DNA of 64,000 bases, taken from NCBI RefSeq assembly GCF_019930585.1, contig NZ_CP082839.1, forward strand, positions 4,042,001 to 4,106,000, written 5' to 3'. Source of the DNA: Sphingomonas nostoxanthinifaciens. Lineage in GTDB: Bacteria; Pseudomonadota; Alphaproteobacteria; Sphingomonadales; Sphingomonadaceae. Position numbers and translations under genes: made by a program. A model generated the notes under the pieces. It made no database searches, was not told the origin of the DNA, and worked only from the letters and a program-made list of their open reading frames with translations. Positions 8,388 to 18,820 of this stretch are shown one piece after another (positions within the stretch are counted from its first letter, which is position 1; the number at the start of each line of letters is the position of its first letter).

Positions 8388-8483
8388 TTCCCCGGGGGGC
8401 CGCGATCGCAGCGGCTGAGAGGCGGCTTCCTGGCCGCGACCCGTCGAACCTGATCCGGTTGATTGCCGGCGGAGGGAGGGAGG
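8388..8483 (+). promoter_or_regulatory. TPP (thi-box) riboswitch upstream of thiC
   Basis: The conserved thi-box elements are present in order: a CCCCGGGGGG P1 strand near 8390, CTGAGA at 8415-8420, the segment CCGTCGAACCTGATCCGG around 8441-8457, and GGCGGAGGGAG closing P1 around 8468-8478. It sits 44 bp before the thiC start, the standard position for thiamine pyrophosphate feedback. The short distance and lack of a U-run favour translational control by masking of the ribosome site. Confidence 0.92.
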
Positions 8484-8526
8484 CCAATGTCGCCGCTCCT
8501 CGCTCCGCTTATTGGAGACGCGACCC

Positions 8527-10395
<1,869 letters not shown>

Positions 10396-10399
10396 GCCC

Positions 10400-10795
10400 A
10401 TGCGCGCGATCGTCGCCCCGATCTCCCTGATCGCGGCGGCGATCGTCCCTGCCGTGGGAGCACATGCCGTGGCGCCCGATTTCTCGGCGGTGCACACGGT
10501 CGCCGCCGCAAAAGCGCTCGTCGCCAAGGGCGAGCTGGTCCCGATCCTTGTTTTCCCCGCAGAATTTGGTGGCCCCAACAACGCCGCCAACCGCGCCTAC
10601 GTCACGCCCGCCGCTGCCGAGATACGCGGCGCTCTGATCGGCACGATCTCGCGCATGATCGCCGAGGGCTCGCTCGACCAGATGTCGGTCAATCTGGAAT
10701 TTAAGGGCGACAGTCGCGTCCCGGCACGCATCCACATGAAGGCGTGGCATTCGACCAAGAAGGGCGTGTTCGCGCCGACGATCGAGGTGTGGTGA
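10400..10795 (+). CDS. Secreted hypothetical protein, 131 aa
   Basis: Starts 4 bp after thiC. An N-terminal signal peptide is clear (MRAIVAPISLIAAAIVPAVGAHA, with an AHA cleavage pattern), giving a mature protein of about 108 residues. The mature part, with FPAEFGGPNNAANRAYVTPAAAE and a basic C-terminal ARIHMKAWHSTKKG, matches no family I can name. It has one possible conserved-looking acidic/asparagine-rich loop but no catalytic motif. The tight spacing suggests cotranscription with thiC, but nothing links it to thiamine. Confidence 0.65.
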   Translation: MRAIVAPISLIAAAIVPAVGAHAVAPDFSAVHTVAAAKALVAKGELVPILVFPAEFGGPNNAANRAYVTPAAAEIRGALIGTISRMIAEGSLDQMSVNLEFKGDSRVPARIHMKAWHSTKKGVFAPTIEVW

Positions 10796-10844
10796 CCGAC
10801 CTTCGTGGGCGCTGCATCACGCGTATGATACCAGGAGAAAGACG

Positions 10845-11051
10845 ATGAAGCTCAGCGCCCGCAACCAGTTCACCGGCACCGTCATCGAAATCGCGCCCGG
10901 CGCAGTCAACGGCGTGATCAAGGTCGATATCGGTGCGGGCAACATCGTCACCTCCAGCATCACAGAGGAAGCGATCGTCGATCTCGGCCTGAAGGTCGGC
11001 GACGCCGTGACGGTGGTGGTGAAGGCAAGCGACGTGTTGATCGGGAAATAA
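10845..11051 (+). CDS. Molbindin-type TOBE/Mop domain protein
   Basis: 68 residues forming a single Mop domain: MKLSARNQFTGTVIEI, GAVNGVIKVDIGAGNIVTSSIT and LGLKVGDAVTVVVKASDVLIGK. This is the canonical small molybdate-binding fold that oligomerises to bind molybdate or tungstate in the cytoplasm for storage or homeostasis. AGGAGAAAGACG lies directly before the ATG. No molybdenum transporter genes are adjacent in this window, so it stands alone. Confidence 0.92.
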   Translation: MKLSARNQFTGTVIEIAPGAVNGVIKVDIGAGNIVTSSITEEAIVDLGLKVGDAVTVVVKASDVLIGK

Positions 11052-11149
11052 GTGGCGGCGCCGATTGGTCGGCATGGCTGCAGACCGCGATTCGACTCTC
11101 GACCTATGGGAACATATAATGAACAACCTCATTGAGTCGGAGGTTGGCG

Positions 11150-11686
11150 ATGGCCGGGACGGTAACGGCGCGCATCCTGTATGTTATGACAAAACCCCCG
11201 CACGACGTCGCAGATCGCATCGCCGCGCATCCGCGCTGTGATCGCACCCGGTCGGCGGGGCTGTTGCACATGACCGTCCAGCCGATCCTCGACCTGATGG
11301 CAATCCCGCGAGAATTGCGAGCACACGTGCGCGACAGGGCGATCACACGTTGTGGTGCGGTAGAGGGAGAGCCGTTTTCGATCTCGTTCGACCGAACCGT
11401 GGAGTCGGCGCGGACGATCGGACTGCGCGGCCGTGGCGTCGCCGCGGGTGCCAAAGCGCTGCAGCGAGCAATATGCTGTGCGTTCGGTCGATGGCCGCTG
11501 CCGGATTATGGTTTCAATCCGCACGTGACCATTGCCTATCGTCCCGACGGCAAGGGCTCCGTGCCGCTCGATGCGATCCATTGGGAAGTGAGGGACATTC
11601 GGCTGATCGAGAGCCTGGTCGGTATCGGCCGACACGAAGAACTCGGCCGATGGCCGCTTCGACGCCAGCCCGGCTTATTCGACTAA
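11150..11686 (+). CDS. 2'-5' RNA ligase / LigT-like phosphoesterase family protein
   Basis: 178 residues with the two HxT/SxU motifs that define the 2H phosphoesterase family: LLHMTVQPIL near residue 40 and NPHVTIAYRP near residue 125. The spacing between them is typical of bacterial LigT/ThpR proteins, which act on 2',3'-cyclic phosphates or ligate RNA termini 2'-5' in vitro. The ATG at 11150 is preferred over an upstream TTG because GGAGG lies 7 nt before it. Convergent with ung: the two reading frames overlap by 12 bp at their 3' ends. Confidence 0.85.
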   Translation: MAGTVTARILYVMTKPPHDVADRIAAHPRCDRTRSAGLLHMTVQPILDLMAIPRELRAHVRDRAITRCGAVEGEPFSISFDRTVESARTIGLRGRGVAAGAKALQRAICCAFGRWPLPDYGFNPHVTIAYRPDGKGSVPLDAIHWEVRDIRLIESLVGIGRHEELGRWPLRRQPGLFD

Positions 11687-12388
11687 GCGGGGCAGCGCCC
11701 AGTCGATCGGCGCCTGCCCGTGCGCTTCCAGAAACGCATTGGCCTGCGAGAAATGACGGCAGCCGAAAAAGCCGCCATGCGCCGACAGCGGCGAGGGGTG
11801 CACCGCCTTCAGCACCAGATGGCGGCCACCCTGCTGCGCGCTCGGCACGAACGACGCCTTCTTCTGGGCATAGGCGCCCCACAGCATGAACACGACCGGA
11901 TCGTCTTTCGCCGCGACCAGCCGGATCACCGCATCGGTGAACGTCTCCCATCCCCGCCCCTGATGCGCGGCGGCGCGGCCCATCTCCACCGTCAGCACGC
12001 TGTTGAGCAGCAGCACGCCCTGCTCCGCCCAATGCGCCAGATGGCCATGGCCGGGCGGATCGATGCCGAGATCGCTCTTCAGTTCCTTGTAGATGTTGAC
12101 GAGGCTCGGCGGCGTGCGCACCCCCGGCTGGACCGAGAAGCACAGGCCGTGCGCCTGCCCCTCGCCATGATAGGGATCCTGCCCGAGGATCACGACGCGC
12201 ACCGTGTCCAGCGGCGTCAGATCGAGCGCGCGGAACCAGTCGCCGCCCCTGGGGAAGATGCGCCTGCCCGCCGCTTTCTCCGCCACCAGGAAGCTGCGCA
12301 GCGCCTGCATGTACGGGCTGGCGAACTGCTCGGCGAGCGGTTGCGCCCAGCTCGGGTCGAGCTTCGGCGGCCGCGGGGGTTCAGCCAT
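11675..12388 (-). CDS. ung: Uracil-DNA glycosylase (family 1)
   Basis: 237 residues. It removes uracil from DNA in base excision repair. Family-1 signatures are VVILGQDPYHGEGQAHGLCFSV (catalytic Asp in GQDPYH), LLLNSVLTVE and the C-terminal HPSPLSAHGGFFG loop that intercalates into DNA. The start at 12388 is chosen over an upstream ATG because AAAGGA lies at 7-nt spacing. Its 3' end overlaps the LigT-like gene by 12 bp. It is divergent from the small gene at 12493. Confidence 0.97.
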   Translation of the reverse strand: MAEPPRPPKLDPSWAQPLAEQFASPYMQALRSFLVAEKAAGRRIFPRGGDWFRALDLTPLDTVRVVILGQDPYHGEGQAHGLCFSVQPGVRTPPSLVNIYKELKSDLGIDPPGHGHLAHWAEQGVLLLNSVLTVEMGRAAAHQGRGWETFTDAVIRLVAAKDDPVVFMLWGAYAQKKASFVPSAQQGGRHLVLKAVHPSPLSAHGGFFGCRHFSQANAFLEAHGQAPIDWALPRLVE

Positions 12389-12492
12389 TCCGACGTCCTT
12401 TCCGCGATGGGCTGCAAGCGGCACGGTCGTTTCCCGCTCGTTTCATCGTCCGCGTCTGATAGGCTGACCGCTCGTTCGATGGGAGAGTCGCG

Positions 12493-12813
12493 ATGAGCAT
12501 GTTCGACGGATTGCTGGGCCAGGTCGCCGGCAACGTGGATATCGGCAACCTCGCGGAGAAGGTCGGCCTCTCGCCCGAACAGGTCGAGCAGGCAGTGCAG
12601 GCGCTGGGGCAGGCGCACCCGCAGCCGGGCGACACGGTCGACGCCGCCGCGGCGCAGACCGGCCTGCCCGCCGATACGCTGCAGCAGATCGTCGCGCATA
12701 TCGGCGGCGAGGGCGCGCTCGGCCGGTTCGCGGCGTTGCTCGGCGAGCAGCCCGAAGGCGGCCTCGGCGGGATGCTCGGCGGCCTCGCCTCGGGGCTGTT
12801 CGAGCGGAAATAG
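12493..12813 (+). CDS. Small Gly/Ala-rich protein, DUF937/YidB-like
   Basis: 106 residues: MSMFDGLLGQVAGNVDIGNLAEKVGLSPEQVEQAVQAL..., rich in helices and ending in a glycine-rich GGLGGMLGGLASGLFERK. The pattern LAEKVGLSPEQVEQAVQAL plus a QIVAHIGG helix and glycine-rich tail resembles DUF937 / YidB-type proteins, whose function is unknown. GGGAGAGTCGCG precedes the start. No signal peptide. Convergent with galE, 4 bp between the stops. Confidence 0.75.
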   Translation: MSMFDGLLGQVAGNVDIGNLAEKVGLSPEQVEQAVQALGQAHPQPGDTVDAAAAQTGLPADTLQQIVAHIGGEGALGRFAALLGEQPEGGLGGMLGGLASGLFERK

Positions 12814-12817
12814 CCGC

Positions 12818-13828
12818 TCAGGCGCTGCGCTCGGCGAGCTTGCGCTCCCACGCCAGCGCATCGCGGACGATCCCCTCCAGCTCGGCATGCCTGGGGCGCC
12901 ACGGCAGGGTCGCGAGGATGCGGCTATTGTCGGCGACCAGACGGTCGGGGTCGCCCGCGCGGCGCGGCTCGATCCGGCGCTCGATCGTCAGGTTGGTGAC
13001 GCGGTCGACCGTGTCGAGCACCTCCAGCACCGAGAAGCCGCGCGAATAGCCGCAGTTCATCACCAGGCTCTCGCGCGGATGGGCGACGAGGTGGTCGAGC
13101 GCGTGGACATGCGCGTCGGCGAGATCGGAGACGTGGATATAGTCGCGCACGCCGGTGCCGTCGGGCGTGGCATAATCGGTGCCGAACACGCCGACATGGC
13201 CGCGCTTGCCGATCGCCGCCTCGACCGCGATCTTGATGAGGTGGGTGGCGCCCGCGGTCGACTGGCCCGAGCGGCCCTGCGGATCGGCGCCGGCGACGTT
13301 GAAGTAACGCAGCGCGCAATAATTGAGCGGATGCGCCGCGGCGACGTCACCCAGCATCAGCTCGGTCATCAGCTTCGACATGCCATAGGGGTTGATCGGG
13401 CGGGTGGGCATGTCCTCGCGGATCGGCACCTCGTCGGGGATGCCGTAGGTGGCGGCGGTCGACGAGAAGATGAAGTGGCGCACGCCCGCCGTCACCGCCG
13501 CCTCGATCAAGGCGCGGCTCGCGGCGGTGTTGTTGCGGTAATATTTGAGCGGATCGGTGACCGATTCGGGCACGACGATCGATCCGGCGAAATGCAGGAT
13601 CGCGCCGATTTCATGCTCCGCCAGCGTGCGGCCGACCAGATCCATGTCGGCGATGTCGCCCTGGACGAACGCCACCTCGGCCGGCACCGCCCAACGGAAG
13701 CCGGTGACGAGATTGTCGAGCACCACCACGCGCCAGCCCGCGTCGAGCAGGGCCAGCACCGCGTGGCTGCCGATATAGCCGGCACCCCCCGTCACGAGCA
13801 CGGTGAAGGGCTTGGGCTGATCCGGCAT
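12818..13828 (-). CDS. galE: UDP-glucose 4-epimerase
   Basis: 336 residues of the short-chain dehydrogenase/reductase type. The N-terminal NAD-binding motif VLVTGGAGYIGSHAVLALL and the catalytic triad region SSTAATYG ... NPYGMSKLMTE (Tyr and Lys of YxxxK) are intact. GVRDYIHVSDLADAH and NCGYSRGFSVLEV are characteristic of GalE, which interconverts UDP-glucose and UDP-galactose for the Leloir pathway and surface polysaccharides. The start at 13828 is chosen because CGGAGC lies 7 nt upstream and it opens near the Rossmann fold. Confidence 0.95.
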   Translation of the reverse strand: MPDQPKPFTVLVTGGAGYIGSHAVLALLDAGWRVVVLDNLVTGFRWAVPAEVAFVQGDIADMDLVGRTLAEHEIGAILHFAGSIVVPESVTDPLKYYRNNTAASRALIEAAVTAGVRHFIFSSTAATYGIPDEVPIREDMPTRPINPYGMSKLMTELMLGDVAAAHPLNYCALRYFNVAGADPQGRSGQSTAGATHLIKIAVEAAIGKRGHVGVFGTDYATPDGTGVRDYIHVSDLADAHVHALDHLVAHPRESLVMNCGYSRGFSVLEVLDTVDRVTNLTIERRIEPRRAGDPDRLVADNSRILATLPWRPRHAELEGIVRDALAWERKLAERSA

Positions 13829-13919
13829 GCTGGCGCTCCGTTGCGATGGCGCGCCCTCATGCCGCAAGCCGCACCGCAGCGAAAGCGCCGCGCTTACAAT
13901 TCGTGCTTAAGCCGCTGGT

Positions 13920-16073
13920 TCAGATGTCCTTGGTCACGCCGACGAAGACGCCGCGGCGCTGGCCATATTGCGGCGCACCCACGCCGATGCCGCTGCCGTC
14001 GCGGATCAGATAGGTCTTGTCGGTGACATTCACGACGTCGAGCCGCACGCCGATGCCGGGGTTGGCGAACTTGTGGCTCAGCGACAGGTTGAACTCGGCA
14101 TAGGCAGGCAGCGAGCCGCCGTTCGGCACGTCGCCGTCCTTGCGCAGGCCCGATCCGTAGATCATGTCGCCGCCGAGCTTCGTCCCCGCCAGCGCGCCGT
14201 CGCGGAACGCATAGGAAATGCCCGCCGACGCGGTGTAGGTCTGGTCGTGATCCAGATAGATATAGTGGTTGCGGATGTAGGCGAGGTCGGCCGGGTCGAA
14301 CGAGAACTGGCTGCTGACGATATCCTTGCCCTTCGCCTTGGCCGCCGCAAAGTTGCCGTAGGCGAGCCACGGCCCGCGCTGATAGGTCAGGTTGAACTCG
14401 GCGCCCCGGATCGTGCCGACGCGATAGTTGAACGGCGTCAGGATGATCGGCGCGCCGAACTGGCCCTCGTCGATCAGGTTGTGCGAACGGCGATAATAGC
14501 CGTCGATCGTCGCCGTGAAGCCACCGCCGAGCTTCTGCGAAAGGCCGACGTCGAAATAATTCTGCCGCTCGGCGAAAGCAGCCGTGTTCTCGGTCGACGG
14601 CGCCGCGCCGCTGGTGCCGGCCAGCCGCGCCACGCTGGTGGTGGCGATGTTGCTGAACGGCGGCGGCGAGAAATAGCGGGCATAGCCGACGTGCAACGTC
14701 GTCATGCCGGTCGGCTGCCAGACGATGTTGGCGCGCGGGCTGAACTGATGCTCCGCGCGATAGCCGTCATAGGCGTCGAAGCGGCCGCCGAAGTTGAAGG
14801 TGACGCGCGGCAGGATCTTCCATTCGTCCTGCAGATAGGCCGAATAGATCATCTCGGTCTTGCCCTGCGCGTCGCCGATGGCGAACGGCTCGCCCACCTG
14901 CGCGCCGCTATCGTCCAGCGGGAAGACATAGCTGCTGGTGTCGCTGGTGCTGCGGTCGCGCTGGATGACGACGCCGCCGCGCAGCGTATGCGTGTCGGAA
15001 AGGCGATAGGCGCCCTCCACCTGGCCGCCGACATTGACGTCGCGCTTGAGCGCGCTCTGCGCCTGGCCGTTGAACAAGAGCTCGCCGGTGATGTCGGGCG
15101 TGTAGCGCAGCGACGAATAGCGCGCGAACAGCGACGCCTGCAGCGTCAGCCGATCGGCGTGGTGGAGGAAGGCGAGCTGGCCGAACGCAGTGCGCTCGTG
15201 CTGCCGCTCGTCCAGATCGTTGCTCAGATAATCGGTCTGGCCGTTCACGCTATAGCCCAGATCGGGCTGCAACCCGCGCGGGTTCGGGATCTGGAAATAT
15301 TGATCCGAATAACCGCCGACGAACGACACCCGATCATTGTCGCTCAGGATGTGGTCGACATAGACGAACGCCTGCCCCTGATTGGTCTTGTCGTGCAGCG
15401 GCGTGGCCGATCCGTCGACGCTCTCGATCCCGCGATCGCTGTGGCGATAGTCGCCGCTGACGAAATAGTTGGTCGAGCCGGTCGAGCCGCCATATTCCAC
15501 GCTCGGCTCGATCATGCCCTGGCTGCCGCCATAGAGGCTCACCTGGCCGCCATTGGCGAAGCCGCTCTTGGTGGTGATGTCGATGATGCCGGCGGTGCGC
15601 AGGCCATATTGCGCCGGCAGCGCACCGGTCAGCAGGTCGAACTTCTCGATCAGGCGCGGGCTCAGCGTCTGGCCGAAGACGGCGATGCCCTCGGGCAGGA
15701 TCGTGCCGTTGATGCGATATTGCAGGCCGTTGTGGTCGTCGCGGACATGGAACTGGCCGAACCCGTCCTGCACCACGCCGGGCAGCTGCAGCACGATCTG
15801 GTTGAACTGCTGGTTGTCGCCGCCGGGCAGCGCCTGGATCGTCTCGTTGGTGACGCCGTAGGAAGTGGCACCGAGGCTCGGCTGGATCGCCGCGCGCGCC
15901 TCGTCCAGCCGGCGCGCCGTGACGACGATGTCGCGGTTCTTGCTCGAGGCGGTCGTCGCGGCGGGCGTGTCGACCGTGGTCGGCTCAGGCGCTGGCGCCG
16001 CATTCTGGGCGTGCGCGCTTCCTGCCGCCATCGCCGCGCCGCTCACCGCCGTCATCACCCCACGAAACTTCAT
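13920..16073 (-). CDS. TonB-dependent outer-membrane receptor
   Basis: 717 residues. A signal peptide of about 22 residues ends in AGSAHA. A TonB-box-like DIVVTARR lies near residue 50, then a plug domain (VLQLPGVVQDGFGQFHVRDDHNGLQYRINGT...) and a long beta-barrel with alternating aromatic strands such as TYTASAGISYAFRDG and GVRLDVVNVTDKTYLIRDGSGIG. It imports a siderophore, vitamin or oligosaccharide across the outer membrane; the ligand cannot be read from sequence. The C-terminal strand ends FVGVTKDI rather than in the usual terminal Phe. Preceded by a small dyad (see 16093-16104). Confidence 0.93.
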   Translation of the reverse strand: MKFRGVMTAVSGAAMAAGSAHAQNAAPAPEPTTVDTPAATTASSKNRDIVVTARRLDEARAAIQPSLGATSYGVTNETIQALPGGDNQQFNQIVLQLPGVVQDGFGQFHVRDDHNGLQYRINGTILPEGIAVFGQTLSPRLIEKFDLLTGALPAQYGLRTAGIIDITTKSGFANGGQVSLYGGSQGMIEPSVEYGGSTGSTNYFVSGDYRHSDRGIESVDGSATPLHDKTNQGQAFVYVDHILSDNDRVSFVGGYSDQYFQIPNPRGLQPDLGYSVNGQTDYLSNDLDERQHERTAFGQLAFLHHADRLTLQASLFARYSSLRYTPDITGELLFNGQAQSALKRDVNVGGQVEGAYRLSDTHTLRGGVVIQRDRSTSDTSSYVFPLDDSGAQVGEPFAIGDAQGKTEMIYSAYLQDEWKILPRVTFNFGGRFDAYDGYRAEHQFSPRANIVWQPTGMTTLHVGYARYFSPPPFSNIATTSVARLAGTSGAAPSTENTAAFAERQNYFDVGLSQKLGGGFTATIDGYYRRSHNLIDEGQFGAPIILTPFNYRVGTIRGAEFNLTYQRGPWLAYGNFAAAKAKGKDIVSSQFSFDPADLAYIRNHYIYLDHDQTYTASAGISYAFRDGALAGTKLGGDMIYGSGLRKDGDVPNGGSLPAYAEFNLSLSHKFANPGIGVRLDVVNVTDKTYLIRDGSGIGVGAPQYGQRRGVFVGVTKDI

Positions 16074-16092
16074 CCGTCACCCACCCTTTGAT

Positions 16093-16104
16093 ATGATGTA
16101 TCAT
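16093..16104. promoter_or_regulatory. Dyad ATGAT-GT-ATCAT upstream of the TonB receptor
   Basis: 5-bp inverted arms around a 2-bp spacer, about 20 bp upstream of the receptor start in the 84-bp gap after the ABC transporter. Candidate operator or leader element; weak on its own. Confidence 0.3.
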
Positions 16105-16157
16105 CGTTCGCAATTGCGAGATGAACGGCGGATGAAGCAAGTCGTTAAAGCACCCGT

Positions 16158-17663
16158 TTAGCGCGGTGAAGCGAGCCAGCGGGCCGCCTGCACGGGGGTT
16201 GCCTTGTCGGCGTCGCGATCGACCATGTAATTGGCCGTGCGCATCCGTTCGACCGGAATGGCGCCGATCAGCGGCTGCAGCGCGCGGACGAAGGCAGGAT
16301 CGCTGGCGCGCGCCGGTGCGACCAGCAGCAGCGCATCGTAGCGCGGGATCGCGCCGCGCGGATCGGCCAGCACCGTCAGATGATCGGCGGCGATGCGTCC
16401 GTCCGACGAGAAAGCCGAGATCACATCGGCCTGCCCCGAGGCCAGCGCGCGATACATGAAGGTCGGGCTATAAGCGCGCGTCGCCGCGAAACGCAGCCCG
16501 TAGGCATCGCGGATCGCGCGCCATTCGGGCCGGTCCAGAAATTCGAGATCGGCGCCCAGCGTAAGCCCCGGCGCGCGCGGCGCGAGATCGGCGATCGTCG
16601 TCAGGCCGCGGCCGGGGCGGGTCGCCAGCGCATAGGCATTCTCGAAGCCGAGCGGACCCACCAGCCCGACATGCGGCCCGCTTTTCATCCAATCGCCGAT
16701 CGTGGCGAGCATGGCGGCGCGCGGCTGGATATCGTGACGCCCCATCGCGCCGGTCCACAGCGTGCCGGCATAATCGACATAGACGTCGATATCGCCATGG
16801 GAGAGCGCCTGGAACGCCACCGCCGAGCCGAGCCCCTCGCGATAGGTGACGCGATAGCCCGCGCGCTCCAGCCGGTCGCCGATCAACCGGGCGAGGATGA
16901 ACTGCTCGGAGAAATTCTTGGCGCCGACGATGACGGTCGGAGTGCCGCCGCCGAACAGCGGCGCGACCGAGGCGATCAGCCCCGCCAGCAGCAGGGCCGC
17001 CGCGCCCGCGACACGGCGCGGGCGGCGACGCGCCAGCCCCTGCTCGATCTGCCCGAGCAGAGCATCGGCGACGATCGCCAGCGCGGCTGCGCCGACACAG
17101 CCCGCCAGCACCAGGGTCCAATTCTCGGTCTGCAGCCCGGCGAAGATCGGGTTGCCGAGGCTGGGATAGCCGATCGTCGTCGCCAGCGTCGCCGCGCCGA
17201 TCGTCCACACCGTCGCGGTGCGGATCCCCGCCATCGCCACCGGCGCAGCCAGCGGCAGCTCGACCAGCCGCAGGCGCTGGCGCGGCGTCATGCCGACGCC
17301 GTCGGCGGCCTGCATCACCGCCGGATCGATGCCGCGCAGGCCCGCCACCACGTTCCGCAGAATCGGCAGCAGGGCATAAAGCGCGAGCGCCAGCCACGCC
17401 GGCAGGAAGCCGAGCGCCGGGATGCGACCGCCGACCAGCGCCGAGAACGCGAGCAGCAACGGATAGAACAAGGCCAGCAATGCGAGGCCGGGGATGGTCT
17501 GCACCAGACCGGCGAGGCCGAGCGCCACCGCCGCCAGCCGCGGCCGCCGCGCGGCAGCGACGCCCAGCGGCAGGCCGATCGCCAACGCCAGCGCCAGCGC
17601 GGCGGCGGCCAGCAGCACATGATGCGCCACGAGCGGCGGCAACTGCTCCAGCGCCTCGATCAT
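16158..17663 (-). CDS. ABC transporter permease fused to substrate-binding domain (OpuB/ProWX/EgtU type)
   Basis: 501 residues with two domains. Residues about 1-215 form a permease of roughly six helices with the BPD loop GMTPRQRLRLVELPLAAPVAMAGIRTATVWTIG. Residues about 240-500 are an OpuAC-type periplasmic binding domain, starting VIVGAKNFSEQFILARLIGDRLERAG and containing DIDVYVDYAGTLW. Such fusions import glycine betaine, choline, carnitine or, in the EgtU subgroup, ergothioneine; which one applies here is not determined. The start overlaps the ATPase stop by 4 bp (ATGA), so the two are translated together. The fused domain explains the absence of a separate binding-protein gene. Confidence 0.9.
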   Translation of the reverse strand: MIEALEQLPPLVAHHVLLAAAALALALAIGLPLGVAAARRPRLAAVALGLAGLVQTIPGLALLALFYPLLLAFSALVGGRIPALGFLPAWLALALYALLPILRNVVAGLRGIDPAVMQAADGVGMTPRQRLRLVELPLAAPVAMAGIRTATVWTIGAATLATTIGYPSLGNPIFAGLQTENWTLVLAGCVGAAALAIVADALLGQIEQGLARRRPRRVAGAAALLLAGLIASVAPLFGGGTPTVIVGAKNFSEQFILARLIGDRLERAGYRVTYREGLGSAVAFQALSHGDIDVYVDYAGTLWTGAMGRHDIQPRAAMLATIGDWMKSGPHVGLVGPLGFENAYALATRPGRGLTTIADLAPRAPGLTLGADLEFLDRPEWRAIRDAYGLRFAATRAYSPTFMYRALASGQADVISAFSSDGRIAADHLTVLADPRGAIPRYDALLLVAPARASDPAFVRALQPLIGAIPVERMRTANYMVDRDADKATPVQAARWLASPR

Positions 17664-18430
17664 CGCGTGAGCTCGGCCAGCCGCGCCGCCTGCTCGCGTG
17701 GCACCCGCACCAGAGCGTCGGCGGCCACGCCGACACCGCCCGCGAGCATCTGGCGCGGGGTCGCGTCGCCGACGATCCGCCCTTGCGCCATCACGATCAC
17801 GCGATCGGCGAGCAGCAACGCCTCGGCCATGTCGTGCGTCACGAGGATGGTGGTGAGGCCGAGGCGATCGTGCAGCGCGCGCACCGTGCGGCCGAGCAGG
17901 TCGCGCGTCACCGGATCGAGCGCGCCGAACGGCTCGTCCATCAGCAGGATGCGGCCATCCCCGGCCAGCGCGCGGGCGATGCCGACGCGCTGCTGCTCGC
18001 CGCCCGACAACATCGCCGGCAAGCGACCGGCATAGGCCGGCGGCAGCCCCACTTGCTCGAGAGCGGCGGCGACATCGACCGGCGGTCGGCCTGCAAGGCG
18101 GGGGATGAGCGCGACATTCTCCGCCACCGTCATGTGCGGGAACAGGCCGATGCTCTGGAAGACATAAGCGATGCCGCGGCGGAGCGCGATGGGATCCATC
18201 CCGGCGACGTCGCGCCCGTCGATCAGCACGCGCCCCTCGCAGGGTTTATCGAGGCGGTTGATCATCCGCAGCGTGGTCGACTTGCCCGAGCCGGATGCGC
18301 CGACCAAAGCCACGAACGTGCCGCCGTCGACCGTCAGCGACAACGCGTCGACCACCGACAGCCCGTCATAGCGGCGCGTCACCTGCTCGAAGGCGAGCGA
18401 AGGCGCGGCCGCGTCCAATTCAGTCGACAA
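17660..18430 (-). CDS. ABC transporter ATPase, quaternary-amine type (OpuBA/ProV-like)
   Basis: 256 residues: Walker A GASGSGKSTTLRMINRL, Q-loop region YVFQSIGLFPHMTVAENVALIPRL, signature LSGGEQQRVGIARAL, Walker B RILLMDEPFGALDP and H-loop LVTHDMAEALLLADRV. The NRL following Walker A is typical of the glycine-betaine/choline branch. It lacks the C-terminal CBS domains of ProV. The start is uncertain: TTG at 18430 or TTG at 18418, both overlapping or abutting the end of the pterin dehydratase gene. It energises the fused permease/binding protein downstream. Confidence 0.9.
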   Translation of the reverse strand: MSTELDAAAPSLAFEQVTRRYDGLSVVDALSLTVDGGTFVALVGASGSGKSTTLRMINRLDKPCEGRVLIDGRDVAGMDPIALRRGIAYVFQSIGLFPHMTVAENVALIPRLAGRPPVDVAAALEQVGLPPAYAGRLPAMLSGGEQQRVGIARALAGDGRILLMDEPFGALDPVTRDLLGRTVRALHDRLGLTTILVTHDMAEALLLADRVIVMAQGRIVGDATPRQMLAGGVGVAADALVRVPREQAARLAELTR

Positions 18431-18713
18431 GCGCGTCGATCGCCTGCGCGAGCGCCAGATCGCGCGCCGACAATCCGCCGCATTCGTGCGTCGTCAGCAG
18501 GATGTCGACGCGGTTCCATACGTTCGACCATTCGGGGTGATGGTCAGCTTTCTCCGCCAGCAAGGCGACACGCGTCATGAAGGCGAACGCCTCCGAAAAG
18601 TCGATGAAGACGAAGCGACGCGTGACGGCGTCGCGCGCCTCGTCATAATCCCAGTCGGCGAGCACATCGAGCGCGTCGGCGCGCTCCGCATCACTCAACG
18701 CCTCGATCGGCAT
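18420..18713 (-). CDS. phhB: Pterin-4a-carbinolamine dehydratase
   Basis: 97 residues of the PCD/DCoH fold: RFVFIDFSEAFAFMTRVALLAEKADHHPEWSNVWNRVDILLTTHECGGLSARDLALAQ. The catalytic EKADHHPEW motif and the TTHECGGLS segment are intact. It dehydrates 4a-hydroxytetrahydropterin in recycling of the aromatic-hydroxylase cofactor, and occurs in bacteria with or without phenylalanine hydroxylase. GGGAGACG precedes the ATG at 18713. Its 3' end overlaps the ABC ATPase reading frame, suggesting an operon with the transporter, although no functional link is known. Confidence 0.93.
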   Translation of the reverse strand: MPIEALSDAERADALDVLADWDYDEARDAVTRRFVFIDFSEAFAFMTRVALLAEKADHHPEWSNVWNRVDILLTTHECGGLSARDLALAQAIDALVD

Positions 18714-18820
18714 TGACTTCGTCTCCCGGTGGCGCCCCCCTGCGCCGGCGCCTATGTCGCGCGCAGAGGAGCGCGCGTCAAATGCTTGATCGGGAACGAT
18801 ACGTGCGCGAAACAATCTGA

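Noticed and set aside
13968..16091. A 707-residue plus-strand reading frame opposite the TonB receptor
   Set aside because: Low-complexity, arginine/valine-rich sequence with no motif; an antisense shadow of the receptor gene.
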